Shown piece after piece: positions 49,793-61,725 of a stretch of DNA of 64,000 bases. Numbering within the stretch: the stretch's first letter is position 1; each line of letters starts with the position of its first letter. The notes beneath the pieces are model-generated. The model saw only the letters and a program-made list of their open reading frames with translations, did no database searches and was not told where the DNA came from. Made by a program: the position numbers and the translations under genes. Origin of the DNA: Primulina eburnea (lineage: Eukaryota > Streptophyta > Magnoliopsida > Lamiales > Gesneriaceae); contig NC_133109.1 in the NCBI RefSeq assembly GCF_022965805.1, positions 8,409,869 to 8,473,868 on the forward strand. The letters run 5' to 3'.

Positions 49793-52700
49793 TTAATGCT
49801 GCCACGTCTCTAGGGTCCTCACAAGTGCGTAGAACTCCTTATCATACGTGGGATAATTCAATGCCGCTCCATTGAGCTTCTCACTAAAGTATGCCACCGG
49901 CCGCCCTCCTTGCATCAACACTCCACCAATACCTACACCTGATGCATCACATTCAATTTCAAAAGTATTAGCAAAATCAGGTAAGACAAGTAAAGGAGCA
50001 TTAATCAACTTTTGCTTAATGATATTAAAGGACTTCTCTTGCTCCTCGCCCCAATAGAATGGAGCGTTCTTCTTGATCACCGCCGTCATTGGTGCCGCCA
50101 ATGTGCTAAAATCCTTGACAAACCTCCTATAGAAGCTTGCAAGACCATGAAAGCTTCGGACTTGACCAACAGTAGTAGGCGATGGCCAATCTCGAATAGC
50201 ACTTACCTTGTCTTCATCCACTTGTATCCCTTGTGAACTCACAACGAAACCAAGAAACACAAGTTTGTTTGTACAAAAATCACACTTCTTTAAGTTAGCA
50301 TACAAATTTTCAGCCCTTAATGTGATTAGCACAAGTTTCAAGTGTTTAACATGCTCTTCAAGATTCTTGCTATACACTAGGATATCATCAAAGTAAACCA
50401 CAACAAATTTACCTATATGTGCACGCAAGACATGATTCATTAACCTCATAAAGGTGCTAGGTGCATTAGTTAAACCAAAAGGCATAACCATCCACTCATA
50501 CAACCCATACTTAGTTTTAAAAGCAGTTTTCCACTCATCACCTTCCCTCATCCTAATTTGATGGTAGCCACTTCTTAAGTCAATTTTGCTAAAGATGCAA
50601 GATCCATGCAATTCATCTAACATATCATCTAGTCTAGGTATGGGATGCCTATACTTAATGGTTATGTTATTGATTGCCCTACAGTCGACACACATACGCC
50701 ATGAACCGTCTTTCTTAGGGACTAGCAAAACAGGCACCGCACAAGGTGACATGGACTCACGCACATAACCTTTATCTAATAACTCACTTACCTGCCTTTG
50801 CAGCTCCTTAGTCTCCTCCGGATTGCTCCTATAAGCTGGACGGTTCGGCAAGGCACTCCCGGGCACCAAGTCAATTTGGTGCTCAATTCCCCTCAATGGT
50901 GGTAAGCCTTGAGGTAGCTCCTTCGGAAATACATCGTCAAATTCCTGCAATAGTGAAACAACAATGCTCGGAAGGGATCCGGCTATATCACTTGTGTTAA
51001 GGAGGATCTCCTTGTAAAGAATTAACACAAGTGGCTCATGTGTGTGCAACAAGTGTTTTACCTCACCTTTTTGGGCCATATAAGAATTCTTTTTGGCCTC
51101 TTTCCTCTCTTTTTCTTTTCCCTCATTTTCTTTCCTCTCTTTTTTTATTTTTGTGGCTATCTCACTCTTTTGTTCACTCTTTTTTTCAGCCACTTCATTT
51201 TTGTTTTCAAAGGCCATCTCACTTTTTAGTTCACTCTTTTTTTCGGCCTCATCTCTCTTTTTCTTTTTCAAGTGGTCCTCCAATACTTGCTTTGCGGACA
51301 ATGGAAGTAAGACAACTGTTTCTTTTTTCAAGACAAACGAGTACTTATTTTTGAACCCATCGTGAGTCACTCGCCTATCAAATTGCCATGGCCTACCCAA
51401 CAAGATATGACAAGCATGCATGGGCACCATGTCACACAAAACCTCATCTTTGTACTTCCCAATTGAGAATGACACTAGAACTTGCCTATTAACCCTCACT
51501 TCCGCACAATCGTTCAACCATTGAAGCCTATATGGTTGAGGATGTTTTATTGTAGGCAACCCCAATTTTTCAACCATCTCAATGCTAGCCACATTGGTGC
51601 AACTTCCCCCATCTATGATTACATTGCACACCTTACCACTCACAAAACATCTAGTGTGAAACAAGTTTTCCCTTTGGTTGATCTCCTCATCTTTGACTTG
51701 GGCACTCATGATTCGCCTAGTCACTAGAGCTTCTCCTACAACCGCCCCATATCCCTCATCGGGATCCTCCAACTCCGGCATATCATCATCAGTACCCTCG
51801 CCATCCCCCTCACTTTGAGACTCATACTCACCATAATCATTCAAAAACATGACTCTCTTATTAGGACACTCACTAGCAATATGGCCCAACCCTTGACACC
51901 TAAAACATCTAACATCTCTAGAGCGATTAGAAGGAGTTTCAGATTTACCTTGGACTCCTTGCTTAGGCGCTTCTTGTTTGGTCTCAAATTTGGGCTTGGC
52001 CACCACTTTGTTCTCCTCACGCTTCCCCACATTTGATCTCCAAGAAGATGATGCACCTCCGGTTTGATTGGTGCGGCCAACTCCTAGCCTCTTGAGTTGT
52101 TGCTCCACCTTTATGGCCATTTGCACCATCTCGTCTAGTTCTAAGTAGTGCCGAAGCTCCACTTGATCTTGGATCTCCCTGTTCAAACCACAAAGGAAAC
52201 GAGCCATAGTTGCTTCATTATCCTCCTCAATATTTGCCCTAATCATGAGTACTTCCATCTCCTTATAGTAGTCCTCAACACTCTTCAACCCTTGCCTCAA
52301 AGTTTGTAACCTCTTAAACATCTCCCTATAGTAATGGTTAGGCACAAACCTCTTCCTCATTACACTCTTCATCTCATCCCAAGATTCAATAGGTCTCTCA
52401 TTATACTTTCTTTTAGTGGTCACTAATTGATCCCACCAAATGAGAGCATAGTCTAAGAATTCAACCACCGCCAACCTCACCTTCTTTTGTTCGGAGTAGT
52501 GGTGGCATGCAAATACGAACTCTACCCTCTTTTCCCATTCTAGGTACGCCTCCGGGTCAGATTTCCCATGGAATGAAGGGATTTTCATCTTAATGCTACC
52601 CATGTGACCATCTTCCCTAGTCTCCTCATACCTACCCCTCATAGCTTCTCTTCTTCCTCTTCCAAATCCTCTATCTCTCCCATTCCTACCCCAATTCTCA

Positions 52701-52921
52701 TTTTGACTCTCATCGCCTCCTCCTAGATCATACTCCTCGTCATCTCTACCCAAATCCCTAGGCTTAGGTTTACCCCCACTAACACTAACCTCAAGTTTAT
52801 CCAACCTCTCATTCAACGACTCCATTTGGGTCGTCATCATTCTACCAAAATCCCCAAACATCGCATCTAGTTGGGCCTTAGACACCCCCGAATTCGAACT
52901 ATCTCCTACCCCCCTCTCCAT
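49793..52921 (-). pseudogene. M2 gag-protease-reverse transcriptase-RNase H part, ends at in-frame stop
   Basis: 1042 residues from ATG at 52921. An N-terminal charged region (1-105) includes an arginine/glycine-rich stretch. Gag domain about 108-275 ([20 protein letters not shown]), CCHC knuckle C339-C342-H347-C352, acidic linker, protease with DGG at 437-439 (a DGG variant of the usual D-T/S-G), a Lys/Glu-rich segment, reverse transcriptase with YFDD at about 843-846, and RNase H from about 985. It ends at a TAA (49793-49795) within RNase H and the frame continues beyond. Apart from that stop no lesion is visible, so the element could have been active very recently. Confidence 0.93.
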
Positions 52922-53563
52922 TTAATTTCAAATTTGTACCTGCAAGAAAAGGTTAGTAGAAAAAAATAATCCTCACCCAAATGCTCACGGTCACTCCAAA
53001 GAAATTCACTCGTCTTTTCTCACAATTATTTTTTTTTTTTTTTTTTTTTTGCTCACAACAAATACTCACTAGTCACTCCAAAGAAATATCACTCACACTC
53101 AAGTAAGGTCACTCAAATTTGAGAGTTTCCTCAAGAGCTTCAAGCTTTGTATTTTGAGTAAATCAAACAATCAAGTTTCAACTTGTGAACAATTGCAACC
53201 GACTCACTTGGACTGTGTAAACACGAAATTCGAATATGATATATATATATATATATATATTTTTTTTGACTGTGAGAGACAATTAAATATGACTCTCTAA
53301 AGAAAATAGAACAAGATATCAAAATGAAATAATGGTGAATTTTCGGAATTTTTGTACTCTTTTTTTTTTTTTTTTTTTTTAATACTACTCGAAAATCCCA
53401 AAAAAAAATCACCAACAAATTTTCGAGAATCACAGATTCACGAAAAAAAAAAAAAAAATTTACGAATAACGAAAGAACAAAAACAGATCTGAAAATACGT
53501 GAAGAAGTAATACAGATCTGCAATTTAAAAACAAGATATGTACTTGAATTCAATAAACCTTGA
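52922..53563 (-). mobile_element. Element M2, untranslated leader
   Basis: AT-rich, with long homopolymer tracts (T runs at 53028-53050 and 53360-53380, an A run at 53441-53458) and an (AT)n tract near 53239-53260. A minus-strand open frame of 163 codons crosses it but is low-complexity and has no family similarity. Confidence 0.85.
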
Positions 53564-53575
53564 GCTCTGATACCA
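53564..53575 (-). other. Primer binding site of M2
   Basis: TGGTATCAGAGC on the minus strand, two bases from the end of the 5' LTR. Confidence 0.95.
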
Positions 53576-53577
53576 AA

Positions 53578-54495
53578 TGATATGAATCTTGACACGAATA
53601 AATAGCAAACACGATTAAAAATAAATCGCACCCTCTATTCAATTACGATATTAAGATTCGTGTGTTTTTCCCGATCTTTTGAATCAAGTATTATGTGATA
53701 TTCACCTCTAAACTAGCAAGAGTTTAGCAACAAATAAACACGAGGATAAACAATCGAAAAACTATACGAACCTTCGAAGAACTTTGCCTACGACAATCCG
53801 CACAAGCAACGATCGACAAACGCCACAAAGTTAAAAACTTTGATAAGTTTGATTTGATTTGACAAAGCTTGGCTTTGAAAAGTTGAGAGAAAATTCTCAA
53901 AAGTTTTGATAAACTCAAAATAAAATATGTATTGTCTGTAATTTTTCGTCCAACATAGTCAATATATCAAAAGATACCATGCAATCTAGTGTCCCAAAAT
54001 AATAAAACTCTAGAAAAGGAAACAAATCCGCGCAGAAAACGCTAGGCACGGACCCCGTGCAGACCTCCGTGTCTGGGTCCGTGTACATACTGTACTAATC
54101 TTCAATCTGGATCAAAGGACACGGACCCCGTGTTCACCTCCGTGTACGGGTCCGTGTAGGCACTGTACTTGCCAACTTCAAAGGGCACGGACCCCGTGCC
54201 TGGGTCCGTCTCCAGGTCCGTGTAGGCACTGGATTTGCTCATCCCAGCTTGGAAAGGACACGGACCCCGTGTGCAGGTCCGTGTACGCGTCCGTGTGGCC
54301 TCGGGTTTCTCCAACAATGCTTGAATGACATTCCGTTGGCCTCCAAACGTGCTCCCATGCATCACGACCTCTTCCGGCTTGCTCATGACTCCTTGTAGCG
54401 CCTCCTTGAATCTCTTTAGTCGACCCCTCGTGATTGGTCCCTCCGGCAACTGCAAAGGATCCCATGCTTTCCTTGGAACGTCCACGTTCGCATCA
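53578..54495 (-). mobile_element. Element M2, 5' LTR
   Basis: 918 bp, essentially identical to the 3' LTR. It carries a second copy of the pol C-terminal codons (54102-54485), here without an upstream frame, so it is not a gene. The CACGGACCCCGTG cluster is at 54047-54296. Confidence 0.95.
54047..54296 (-). repeat. CACGGACCCCGTG repeat cluster (M2, 5' LTR)
   Basis: Same four units as 47881-48130, displaced by 6166 bp, with no copy-number change. Confidence 0.9.
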
Positions 54496-54500
54496 CTAAC

Positions 54501-54602
54501 TATCTCAGTCTAAAGGATCAATCTCTAAAAGATCTACCGCTAAAAGAACTCTCGGCTCTGATTATCTTCTCCTAAAGAATCTATGGCTCTGATACCACCT
54601 GT
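54501..54602 (-). other. Element M leader start and primer binding site
   Basis: TGGTATCAGAGC (minus strand, 54586-54597) five bases from the 5' LTR of M. The rest is purine-rich leader as in P1. Confidence 0.92.
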
Positions 54603-54905
54603 TGTGGGGACACGGACGCTAATCATCTTCTTATTAATCATCTTTGGGGATTTAATTATCAGTTCTGATAAAACAGGGTCTAAAAATTTTTCTTTTTATA
54701 ATAAAGTGCGGAAGGTAATGGCATCTACATAATATACATATTTGTATAAAAACTACAGTTCAGTAGAAAAGTACAATACTGTACAACCTAAGTCTAAGGT
54801 TCAATTACTAAATTCAAGTAATAACCCAAGTCTGCTACAAGTCCGGAATCACCACGCTAACTCGTCTTCTCTGATCGTCATCTCGACCCTGATCCAGCCC
54901 CCACC

Positions 54906-55382
54906 TGTTGTCATGCACACATACAAAACAAGACAACAGCCGGATAACTCCGGTGAGAATAAATCCCAGTATAAAACATGGTAAGCATGTATATAAATAA
55001 ACTAATTCATAAAACATGCCGTCATGTAGAAACCCAATATATTTCATAATCTATGAAATTAAGCATGCAATTCAAATCAGATAAACATGCATATAAACAA
55101 TCTAAATCATAAAAACATGCTAGCACATCTGAAAGCAATAACGATGGGTCCCATGATCTAGGAGCCACATCCATATAAGCATGCAGTCCTAATCATATCA
55201 TGTCTAGACTCGACTCGATCTGGAACTCTAGGGATCCCGTGGTGAATAAGACGTCACTGGCTGTCACCTACCCTACCAATCGAGGTGCTGTACGTCTTAT
55301 TCCTAGACTTCGGCCTGATCTGTATCCACATCTACAAAGGGGCGGTGATCTTCCCCTAAGCTGAGATATCGCCGAACATCTA
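54906..55382 (-). other. Conserved LTR stem-loop module (M, 5' LTR)
   Basis: Same as the 3' LTR copy at 26731-27207, arms intact. Confidence 0.75.
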
Positions 55383-56297
55383 GAAGTCTGGATGATCTCG
55401 CAGACTTTCCTATCTTAATGCATGAATACACAATCTGTAAACAAGCATAATCATCTTAATGCAATGCAACATGATCTGTAAACAAAGCATAATTAGATAA
55501 AACATAAACAAGAATATAGTATGTGATTTATTGGGCAACTCAAGGATGATTTCGATTGAGTTGTTTCTTCCCGAATATCACATGAATTATACCTTTATCT
55601 TCCCCGTTTGAGGAAGACGAAGTCTCGAAGTCCAGTCTGTCCATATCCGATCTGAAATGACAATAACAAATATACTGTATCAATGTATAATTCAATTCAC
55701 AATCTGTTCTGGTCACTACTCGACTCAGTACATAATCTGACAATATCTGAACAAAATACCATCTGATTCATATCAACAATCTCTTGATATAATCTAAATC
55801 ATATCTGAATCTGATCAATCTAATTTAACTGATGTTTCAACGGCATAATAACACAATCTTGTAATCCCGTCATTCTTAACATCACCATATCATACAGAAT
55901 TCATAATATATCTCAGTACAATCTATAACTCAATATATGTACACTCTGAATCAATAATAACACAATTCTGATATCAAATCTAAATCAAATCATTTCTGAA
56001 AATCGTACAAATTCCATAAACAGTCTGTTTCTAAATCTGACTTCAATTCTATAATATCTACGGTAGTATAAACACCATATCTGAATTCTATTCAATTCTG
56101 ACAACATCATAAACTCAAATCTTGTTTAAACGTAAGAAAACTTACGTCCAGTTGTAGCCTGTGTTGATACAAACACAGTACCGAAGTCGGATTTCAATTC
56201 AGATAGACGAATCGCTCGTAAATTGAATTCTAAAATCTCGAACTCCAATTCCTTAAAATCTCTCGGTTCTTCCCTTTGAATTCTGAGGCAGTTTTGC

Positions 56298-56302
<5 letters not shown>

Positions 56303-56367
<65 letters not shown>
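56303..56367. repeat. (AT)n microsatellite in M 5' LTR
   Basis: About 65 nt of alternating AT, against about 26 nt in the partner LTR. Confidence 0.95.
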
Positions 56368-56370
<3 letters not shown>

Positions 56371-56412
56371 CGTGACATGCAAGACGGCAAGTGGCAATCT
56401 AGCAATTCGCAT

Positions 56413-56613
56413 GCCGCGCGCATATGCGCGCATTGTCTCGGCGCATATGCGCCCAAAGTTCTGGGCTCGCCGCGCATATGCGCGCTACTCTCCCGCGCAT
56501 ATGCGCCGGAGTCACTGGACGTGCCGCGCATATGCGCGCTGTCAAGTCACGCATATGCGCGAAGGGTTCGGTCTTGCTCGCGCATCTCTCGCGCACTTCA
56601 ACGCGCATGTGCG
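56413..56613 (-). repeat. GCGCATATGCGC palindrome cluster (M, 5' LTR)
   Basis: Counterpart of 28202-28412, with small changes (for example ACGCATATGCGC near 56549). Confidence 0.9.
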
Positions 56614-56765
56614 CCATCTCTTCTTTGCACACACAATATCAAATCATCTTTTGACTTTTCGGTCCACTTCGTTCCGTCTATAATCATATTGTTTATCACC
56701 AATAAATTATAATAATTCTCATCAAATCATTTCGGATTAACATGATATATTTCTCGGGCCTTACA

Positions 56766-57004
56766 GACCAGGACGTTGACTGTGGTCAGAGGTCATATGC
56801 ATACGAAGATTGGAAGGATGTTGTTTTGCAAGTATTTGGGGACATGATCATAGAAATGATTCTTTTGTATTTTGTATATCATTTGAATGATCATGTATTT
56901 ATTTTGAAAACATTTTTATGAAATGTATTTTGAAACTCATTCCATTTGAAAGAAAATTTTAAATTCCGCCGCATTATTTTATTGTTACGGGTCAGGGTGT
57001 CACA
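56766..57004 (+). mobile_element. Element O, 5' LTR, right part
   Basis: Resumes the O LTR after element M; its first five bases repeat GACCA. It ends GGGTGTCACA at 57004. Confidence 0.9.
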
Positions 57005-57009
57005 TTTAG

Positions 57010-57021
57010 TGGTATCAGAGC
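57010..57021 (+). other. Primer binding site of O
   Basis: TGGTATCAGAGC five bases after the LTR end. Confidence 0.95.
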
Positions 57022-57140
57022 GGTGTTTTTCGGACCAATGCATATGACTTCGTCTACTTTCAACTGTCCGGGTATGTTTTCTTTGCATCTATTTATTCAT
57101 TGTTATCTATTGATTGGTGTCTTATGAGCAATTGTAGAGT

Positions 57141-58685
57141 ATGCCACCTAAGAGGAAAGCAGTAGAGGGTGAGGATAGTTCTTCCTCTAGAGTTGTCGAT
57201 GAGTTCGGCAAGTTGCTTAAAGAGCAGGCCAAAGTTCATAGTGAGCAGATTCAGCAGCTGCTTCGATTGCAAGGAACAGGACAGGGTAGAGGCCAAGTGA
57301 GAGGCCAAGTAGCTCAGGCAGTTGGCACTGATGCCGTCTTTTCTGCTTTCAAGAGGATGGATCCACAGGAATTCGCAGGTAGCACTGATCCGTTAGTGGC
57401 TGTCGAGTGGGTCAAGGCGCTTGAAGCCATCTTCGACCATCTGCAGTTCGAGGATAAAGACAGGATCAGCTGTGCAGTGTTCATGTTGGTTAAGGCTGCC
57501 CGCATTTGGTGGAATGCGACGAAGGTTGGTGTGACTGTTTCGACGCTGAAGTGGTCAGAGTTTACAGAGTTGTTCTATGACAAGTATTTCCCCGACGCAC
57601 TTCGAGCGAGGAAGGTTACTGAGTTCTTGGAGCTTCGACAGGGGAGCTTGAACGTTGACGAGTATATTCTGAAGTTCGAGGAGGGTTTTCTCTTTGCTCC
57701 GTATGTTGCTTCTAACGACAAGGATAAAGGTGCTCATTTCATTCGAGGCCTTAGAGCGGAGATTAGACGGGATATCAACATGTCGAAGGCTGTGACTTTC
57801 AAGGAGATCGTGTCCAAGGCTTTGTTGGCCGAGCAGGACGAGAAGGACATCACCAGAGAAAGGCAGGAGAGGCACCAAGCTGTTGTTCAGAGAGGCCAGG
57901 GCTCGAATCAGAGGGGCAGAGATCGTTTCAAAGGGAAAGGCAAGATAGAGTCGAGTCCTAGACCAACGCCAGTTCCAGTTGATCCCGAGAAGCCGCTGTG
58001 TCCGAAGTGTGGCAAGCATCATCGAGGAGAGTGTAGATTTGGCACTCATTCTTGTTACCGTTGTGGCACTGCAGACCACATTGCCAGAGATTGTCCAACG
58101 GGAGCCAGCCAAGGGAAGGTGCAGGGTCGTATCTTTACGATGACTAAGGAAGGTATTAATCATGATTCTTCTGTGATCTCTAGTACTATTTTGATTTCAG
58201 GCAGAGTAGCTTCGACTTTGATAGATACTGGTGCTACTCATTCTTTTGTGTCTGAATTGTTTTTGAGATCTTTGGGTATAGTTCCTTTTGTTCTTCCCCT
58301 CCAGCTTAGTGTTATTTTGCCTTCGGGAGATGTCTTGTGCCCGACGTCTATTGTGTATGCTTGCCCTGTTCGTATTGATGATAGAGAGGTTTTCGCTGAT
58401 TTGATTGTGATCACGATGGTTGCCTTTGATGTTATTCTTGGCATGGATTGGCTTTCGACTTACCGTGCAGTGATCGATTGCGTTGCTAAGACGGTGACTT
58501 TTGCAGATGATAGCAATAAGGGAGGAATGCTCGCCAGTGCAGGTACTTCGCTGGTCCTTCCTTTTATTTCTTGTCTTGAGGCTGAGAGATTGCTGTGTAG
58601 AGGTTGCGATGGGTTTCTTGCTTCTATTGTGGATGTGGATTGTTTGGTTAAGTTGAATATTGATGATATTGATGTTGTGAGGTAG
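57141..58685 (+). pseudogene. O gag-protease part, ends at in-frame stop
   Basis: Starts MPPKRKAVEG. An N-terminal region with a Gln/Gly/Arg-rich stretch is followed by the gag domain (about 65-230, with the RMDPQEFAGSTDPLVAVEW stretch), an Arg/Gln-rich linker, a first Cys-His cluster (CPKCGKHHRGEC), CCHC knuckle C305-C308-H313-C318 and protease DTG at 362-364. A TAG (58683-58685) closes it just before the FADVF stretch that begins polymerase in this family. Tekay/Del-like, but a different family from P2 and R. Confidence 0.92.
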
Positions 58686-59908
58686 TTTGCCGATGTGTTT
58701 GAGGATGATGTTCCGGGTTTGCCGCCGGACAGAGATGTTGAGTTTTCGATCGATTTAGCTCCAGGTACGGTTCCTATTTCTAAGGCTCCGTACCGAATGG
58801 CCCCTACCGAGATGAAGGAGTTGAAGACGCAGTTGCAGGATCTTCTATACAAGGGTTTCATTCGTCCGAGTTCTTCGCCTTGGGGAGCTCCGGTTCTGTT
58901 TGTTAAGAAGAAGGATGGTTCTTTGCAACTGTGTATCGACTACAGGGAGCTTAACAAAGTGACTGTCAAGAACAAGTATCCGTTACCACGGATTGACGAT
59001 CTATTTGACCAGCTCCATGGTGCTACTGTCTTTTCGAAGATTGATCTTCGGTCTGGCTACTATCAGTTGAAGGTTAGGGAATCTGATATCCCTAAGACAG
59101 CGTTCAGGACCAGGTATGGTCACTATGAGTTTCTCGTGATGTCTTTTGGTCTGACCAATGCCCCTTCAGTCTTCATGGACTTGATGAACCGAGTGTCAAG
59201 CCTTATCTGGATAGTTTCGTCATTGTCTTTATCGATGACATCTTGATCTATTCCAAGACCAGAGAGCTTCATGTAGAGCATCTCAGAGTTGTTCTCCGTT
59301 TGTTGAGGGAGAAGAGGTTGTTTGCCAAGTTGAAGAAGTGCGAGTTTTGGTTAGATCAGATTTCTTTTCTAGGCCATGTCGTTTCGAAGGATGGCATAGC
59401 AGTTGATCCAGTGAAGATTGATGCAGTTCAGAAGTGGCCTATTCCTACCACTGTCTCAGAGGTACGCAGTTTCCTTGGTTTGGCGGGTTACTATCGTCGT
59501 TTCATTTCAGATTTTTCCAAGATTGCCCTGCCATTGTCCAATCTGACGAGGAAGACTGTGAAGTTCGAGTAGTCCAACGATTGCCAGAGTGCATTTCAAG
59601 AGTTGAAGGATAGATTGACGACAGCTCCTGTTCTTTCATTGCCCTGTGGTTCTGAGGATTTTGTTTTCTATACCGATGCATCGAAGAGAGGCCTTGGTGC
59701 AGTGTTGATGCAGCGAGGTAAGGTCATTGCTTATGCTTCTCGCCAGTTGAAGGATTACGAGAGGAATTATCCGACGCATGATTTAGAGCTGGCAGCTGTG
59801 GTTTTCGCCCTGAAAATTTGGAGACATTACTTGTATGGCAAAAAGTGTGAGTTCTTCACAGACCACAAGAGTTTGAAGTATCTGTTCTCGCATAAAGAGC
59901 TCAATATG
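58686..59908 (+). pseudogene. O reverse transcriptase and RNase H, frameshifted and cut off
   Basis: Reverse transcriptase to about 59190 lies in the gag frame ([13 protein letters not shown] and [11 protein letters not shown] visible). A one-base frame change near 59195 moves the coding frame; [10 protein letters not shown] follows in the new frame, then a TAG at 59570-59572 and RNase H ([13 protein letters not shown]). At 59908 the Q LTR interrupts RNase H at NM. Any integrase of O lies beyond the window. At least three lesions make this copy dead and older than P2 and M2. Confidence 0.9.
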
Positions 59909-60083
59909 TGTAATGCCCGAGAATTTAATTACCGTAATCTGAAATGATTTGGATATGATTACTGTAATCAGAGATTAATCCGGAATGATTTATTGAATTA
60001 ATCGAGATGATTATAGACGGGACGCGTTCTTGTTAGATTTTGAAAGGAAGACTATTGCGTGTGCGTGACTCGAAGGTCTCGCG
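59909..60083 (+). mobile_element. Q: start of a P1-family LTR
   Basis: Begins TGTAATGCCCGAGAATT and follows the P1 LTR closely for 175 bp, to the first GGTCTCGCG, where element R is inserted. The remainder of Q must lie outside the window. Confidence 0.88.
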
Positions 60084-60233
60084 TGTAAGGCTCGAAGATT
60101 TAGTTATCATAATCAGATGGATTTGTTGATAATTAAGATGATTGTAGATGTATTTCATTGGACTAGAAAAGAAAGGGAAATGTATAATAACGATGTGAAA
60201 GATAGTCAAAAGAATGAGTAAGGCCGAAGCTAT

Positions 60234-60494
60234 GGCGCATATGCGCGAAGGAATGCACGCATATTCATGAGAATTCCAGTAGCATTGGCGCATATGCGCG
60301 GAAAGAGTGGCGCATATGCGCGACATGTACAGCAGCCTTGGCGCATATGCGCAAGAGTAGTGGCGCATATGCGCGGAGCGTCCAGAACCATTGGCGCATA
60401 TGCGCGAGTTTATTGGCGCATATGCGCGAGTTTATTGGCGCATATGCGCGAGTGCTATATCTGCCGAGACAGTAGGTTCGGCGCATATGCGCGA
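60234..60494 (+). repeat. GCGCATATGCGC palindrome cluster (R LTR)
   Basis: Nine copies. Three consecutive ones (near 60391-60452) repeat with a near-identical GAGTTTATTG spacer, which shows recent local duplication. Confidence 0.92.
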
Positions 60495-61387
60495 GACGTG
60501 TATTGCAAAGAACAAGCCATGTGTTCGAAACATGCAAAGTATATATATGATTTGTCTCGAAATTCTCTTCATTTCAGCAACAAGAATCGATAGTTTCGGA
60601 GGAGAAAAGCTTCCAACTTCTTTTCCATTTTCAAATTGTGACTTTGCAAGATTTAGCAACCCAAATTCAAATCCGACTTCGATTTTGAGCTTCTCTCTTC
60701 ATTATCTACAAAGTGATGTAAGTATATTCGATTTCAGTAAGTTTTGAAATTCAGATATTGGGGAAATGAGAATATGATAGTGTGTTCTTGGCATATTGAG
60801 CATGATATATTTGTAAACGGATCAAAGAAAGGATATCATATGCATTTCCTATGAATTTCAGTATGATTTATGAATTGTTGGGATAGGATTTATTGTGTTT
60901 TGGATGGATATTGTATTGGGTTATGAATTAGAATGATTGAGGATGAGATAATGTCTATATCTGTTAAGATTTGGATTGACCGGTATCGAGAATTACGTCG
61001 TTATGCCGTCAAATTGTATCAAGATCACGTAGTGACTTGGTTATGTGTTGATTTAGATTAGAAATTGATAGAGTGCGTATTCACATTTCCATTTCAGATT
61101 CGTATTGGCGACCGTGACAGCGACTCTACGACGCAAGGTATAGTACATGTTTTGTTTGGGGAATCACGACTCAAATGAGATCACATTTGAGTTTCCCAAC
61201 CGAAATCACATACTTGTTTTATTGTTCATACCTTGATATGATTATTATTGTTATAGATTGGTTTATAGAACTTGTATGCAGATCTTGCTATGCTTTGTTT
61301 ACAGATCGTGTAGCATTGCATTATGCTTGTTTACAGATTTTGTATTCATGCATTAAGATAGGGCAGTCTGGAGATCAGGCAGACTAC

Positions 61388-61725
61388 TAGATGTTCGGCG
61401 ATATCTCAGCTTAGGGGAAGATCACCGCCCCTATTGTAGACGCGGATACAGATCAGGCCGAAGTCTAGGAATAAGACGTACAACACCTCAATTGGTAGGG
61501 TAGGTGACAGCCAGTGACGTCTTATTCACAACGGGATCCCTAGAGTTCAAGTCGAGTCGCATCTAGACATGATTAGACTCGCATTGCATGATTATATATG
61601 CATGTCATTCATATTAGCATGTTGCATGTTTTAGATTGTTTTACTGCATGTATACATGTTTATACTGGGATTTGTTCTCACCGGTTTTCCGGCTGTTGTT
61701 ATGTCTGTATGTGTGCATAACAACA
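61388..61725 (+). other. Conserved LTR stem-loop module (R LTR)
   Basis: Outer arms TAGATGTTCGGC and GCCGAAGTCTA, inner GGGG/CCCC hairpin, GAATAAGACGT with ACGTCTTATTC, CCGG-TTTT-CCGG, and a perfect 10-bp hairpin TGTTGTTATG (61694-61703) with CATAACAACA (61716-61725). Compared with P1, arm bases change on both sides together. Confidence 0.78.

Larger units (their letters stand above)
47412..54495 (-). mobile_element. Element M2: near-intact Ty3/gypsy element, relative of the satellite source
   Basis: 7084 bp, LTRs of 918 bp at each end, flanked by CTAAC (47407-47411 and 54496-54500) in the leader of M. I found one base difference between its LTRs (near 48268 versus 54434), so insertion is very recent. 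It has a primer site, one gag-pol frame with a single internal stop, a polypurine tract inside the coding sequence and a pol end inside the 3' LTR. Lineage may be CRM-like (DGGSCTN protease, no chromodomain, pol overlapping LTR); this is inference. Its integrase core is the same segment amplified at 55-25040. Confidence 0.95.
26428..56765 (-). mobile_element. Element M: complete, pol-less Ty3/gypsy element with nested insertions
   Basis: Bounded by LTRs at 26428-28552 (3') and 54603-56765 (5') and by the target-site duplication GACCA (26423-26427 and 56766-56770) in the LTR of O. After removing P1 and M2, its interior is only about 3.8 kb: primer site, leader, a gag frame with zinc knuckle, then non-coding DNA to the polypurine tract. 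No protease, reverse transcriptase, RNase H or integrase is present. It resembles P1 along its interior, so the missing pol is a family trait and not a private deletion. It would depend on another element's enzymes; P2/R-type partners are plausible because LTR ends, primer site and polypurine tract match (inference). Confidence 0.92.
54603..56765 (-). mobile_element. Element M, 5' LTR
   Basis: 2163 bp. It differs from the 3' LTR by scattered bases and by the longer (AT)n at 56303-56367. It is followed on the plus strand by GACCA, the duplicated target in the LTR of O. Confidence 0.94.

Noticed and set aside
53140..53631. 163-codon minus-strand frame in the M2 leader
   Set aside because: Low-complexity frame over homopolymer and AT tracts, without family similarity.
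54102..54485. Pol C-terminus frame in the M2 5' LTR as a separate gene
   Set aside because: It is the LTR copy of the pol end; here it has no upstream coding frame.
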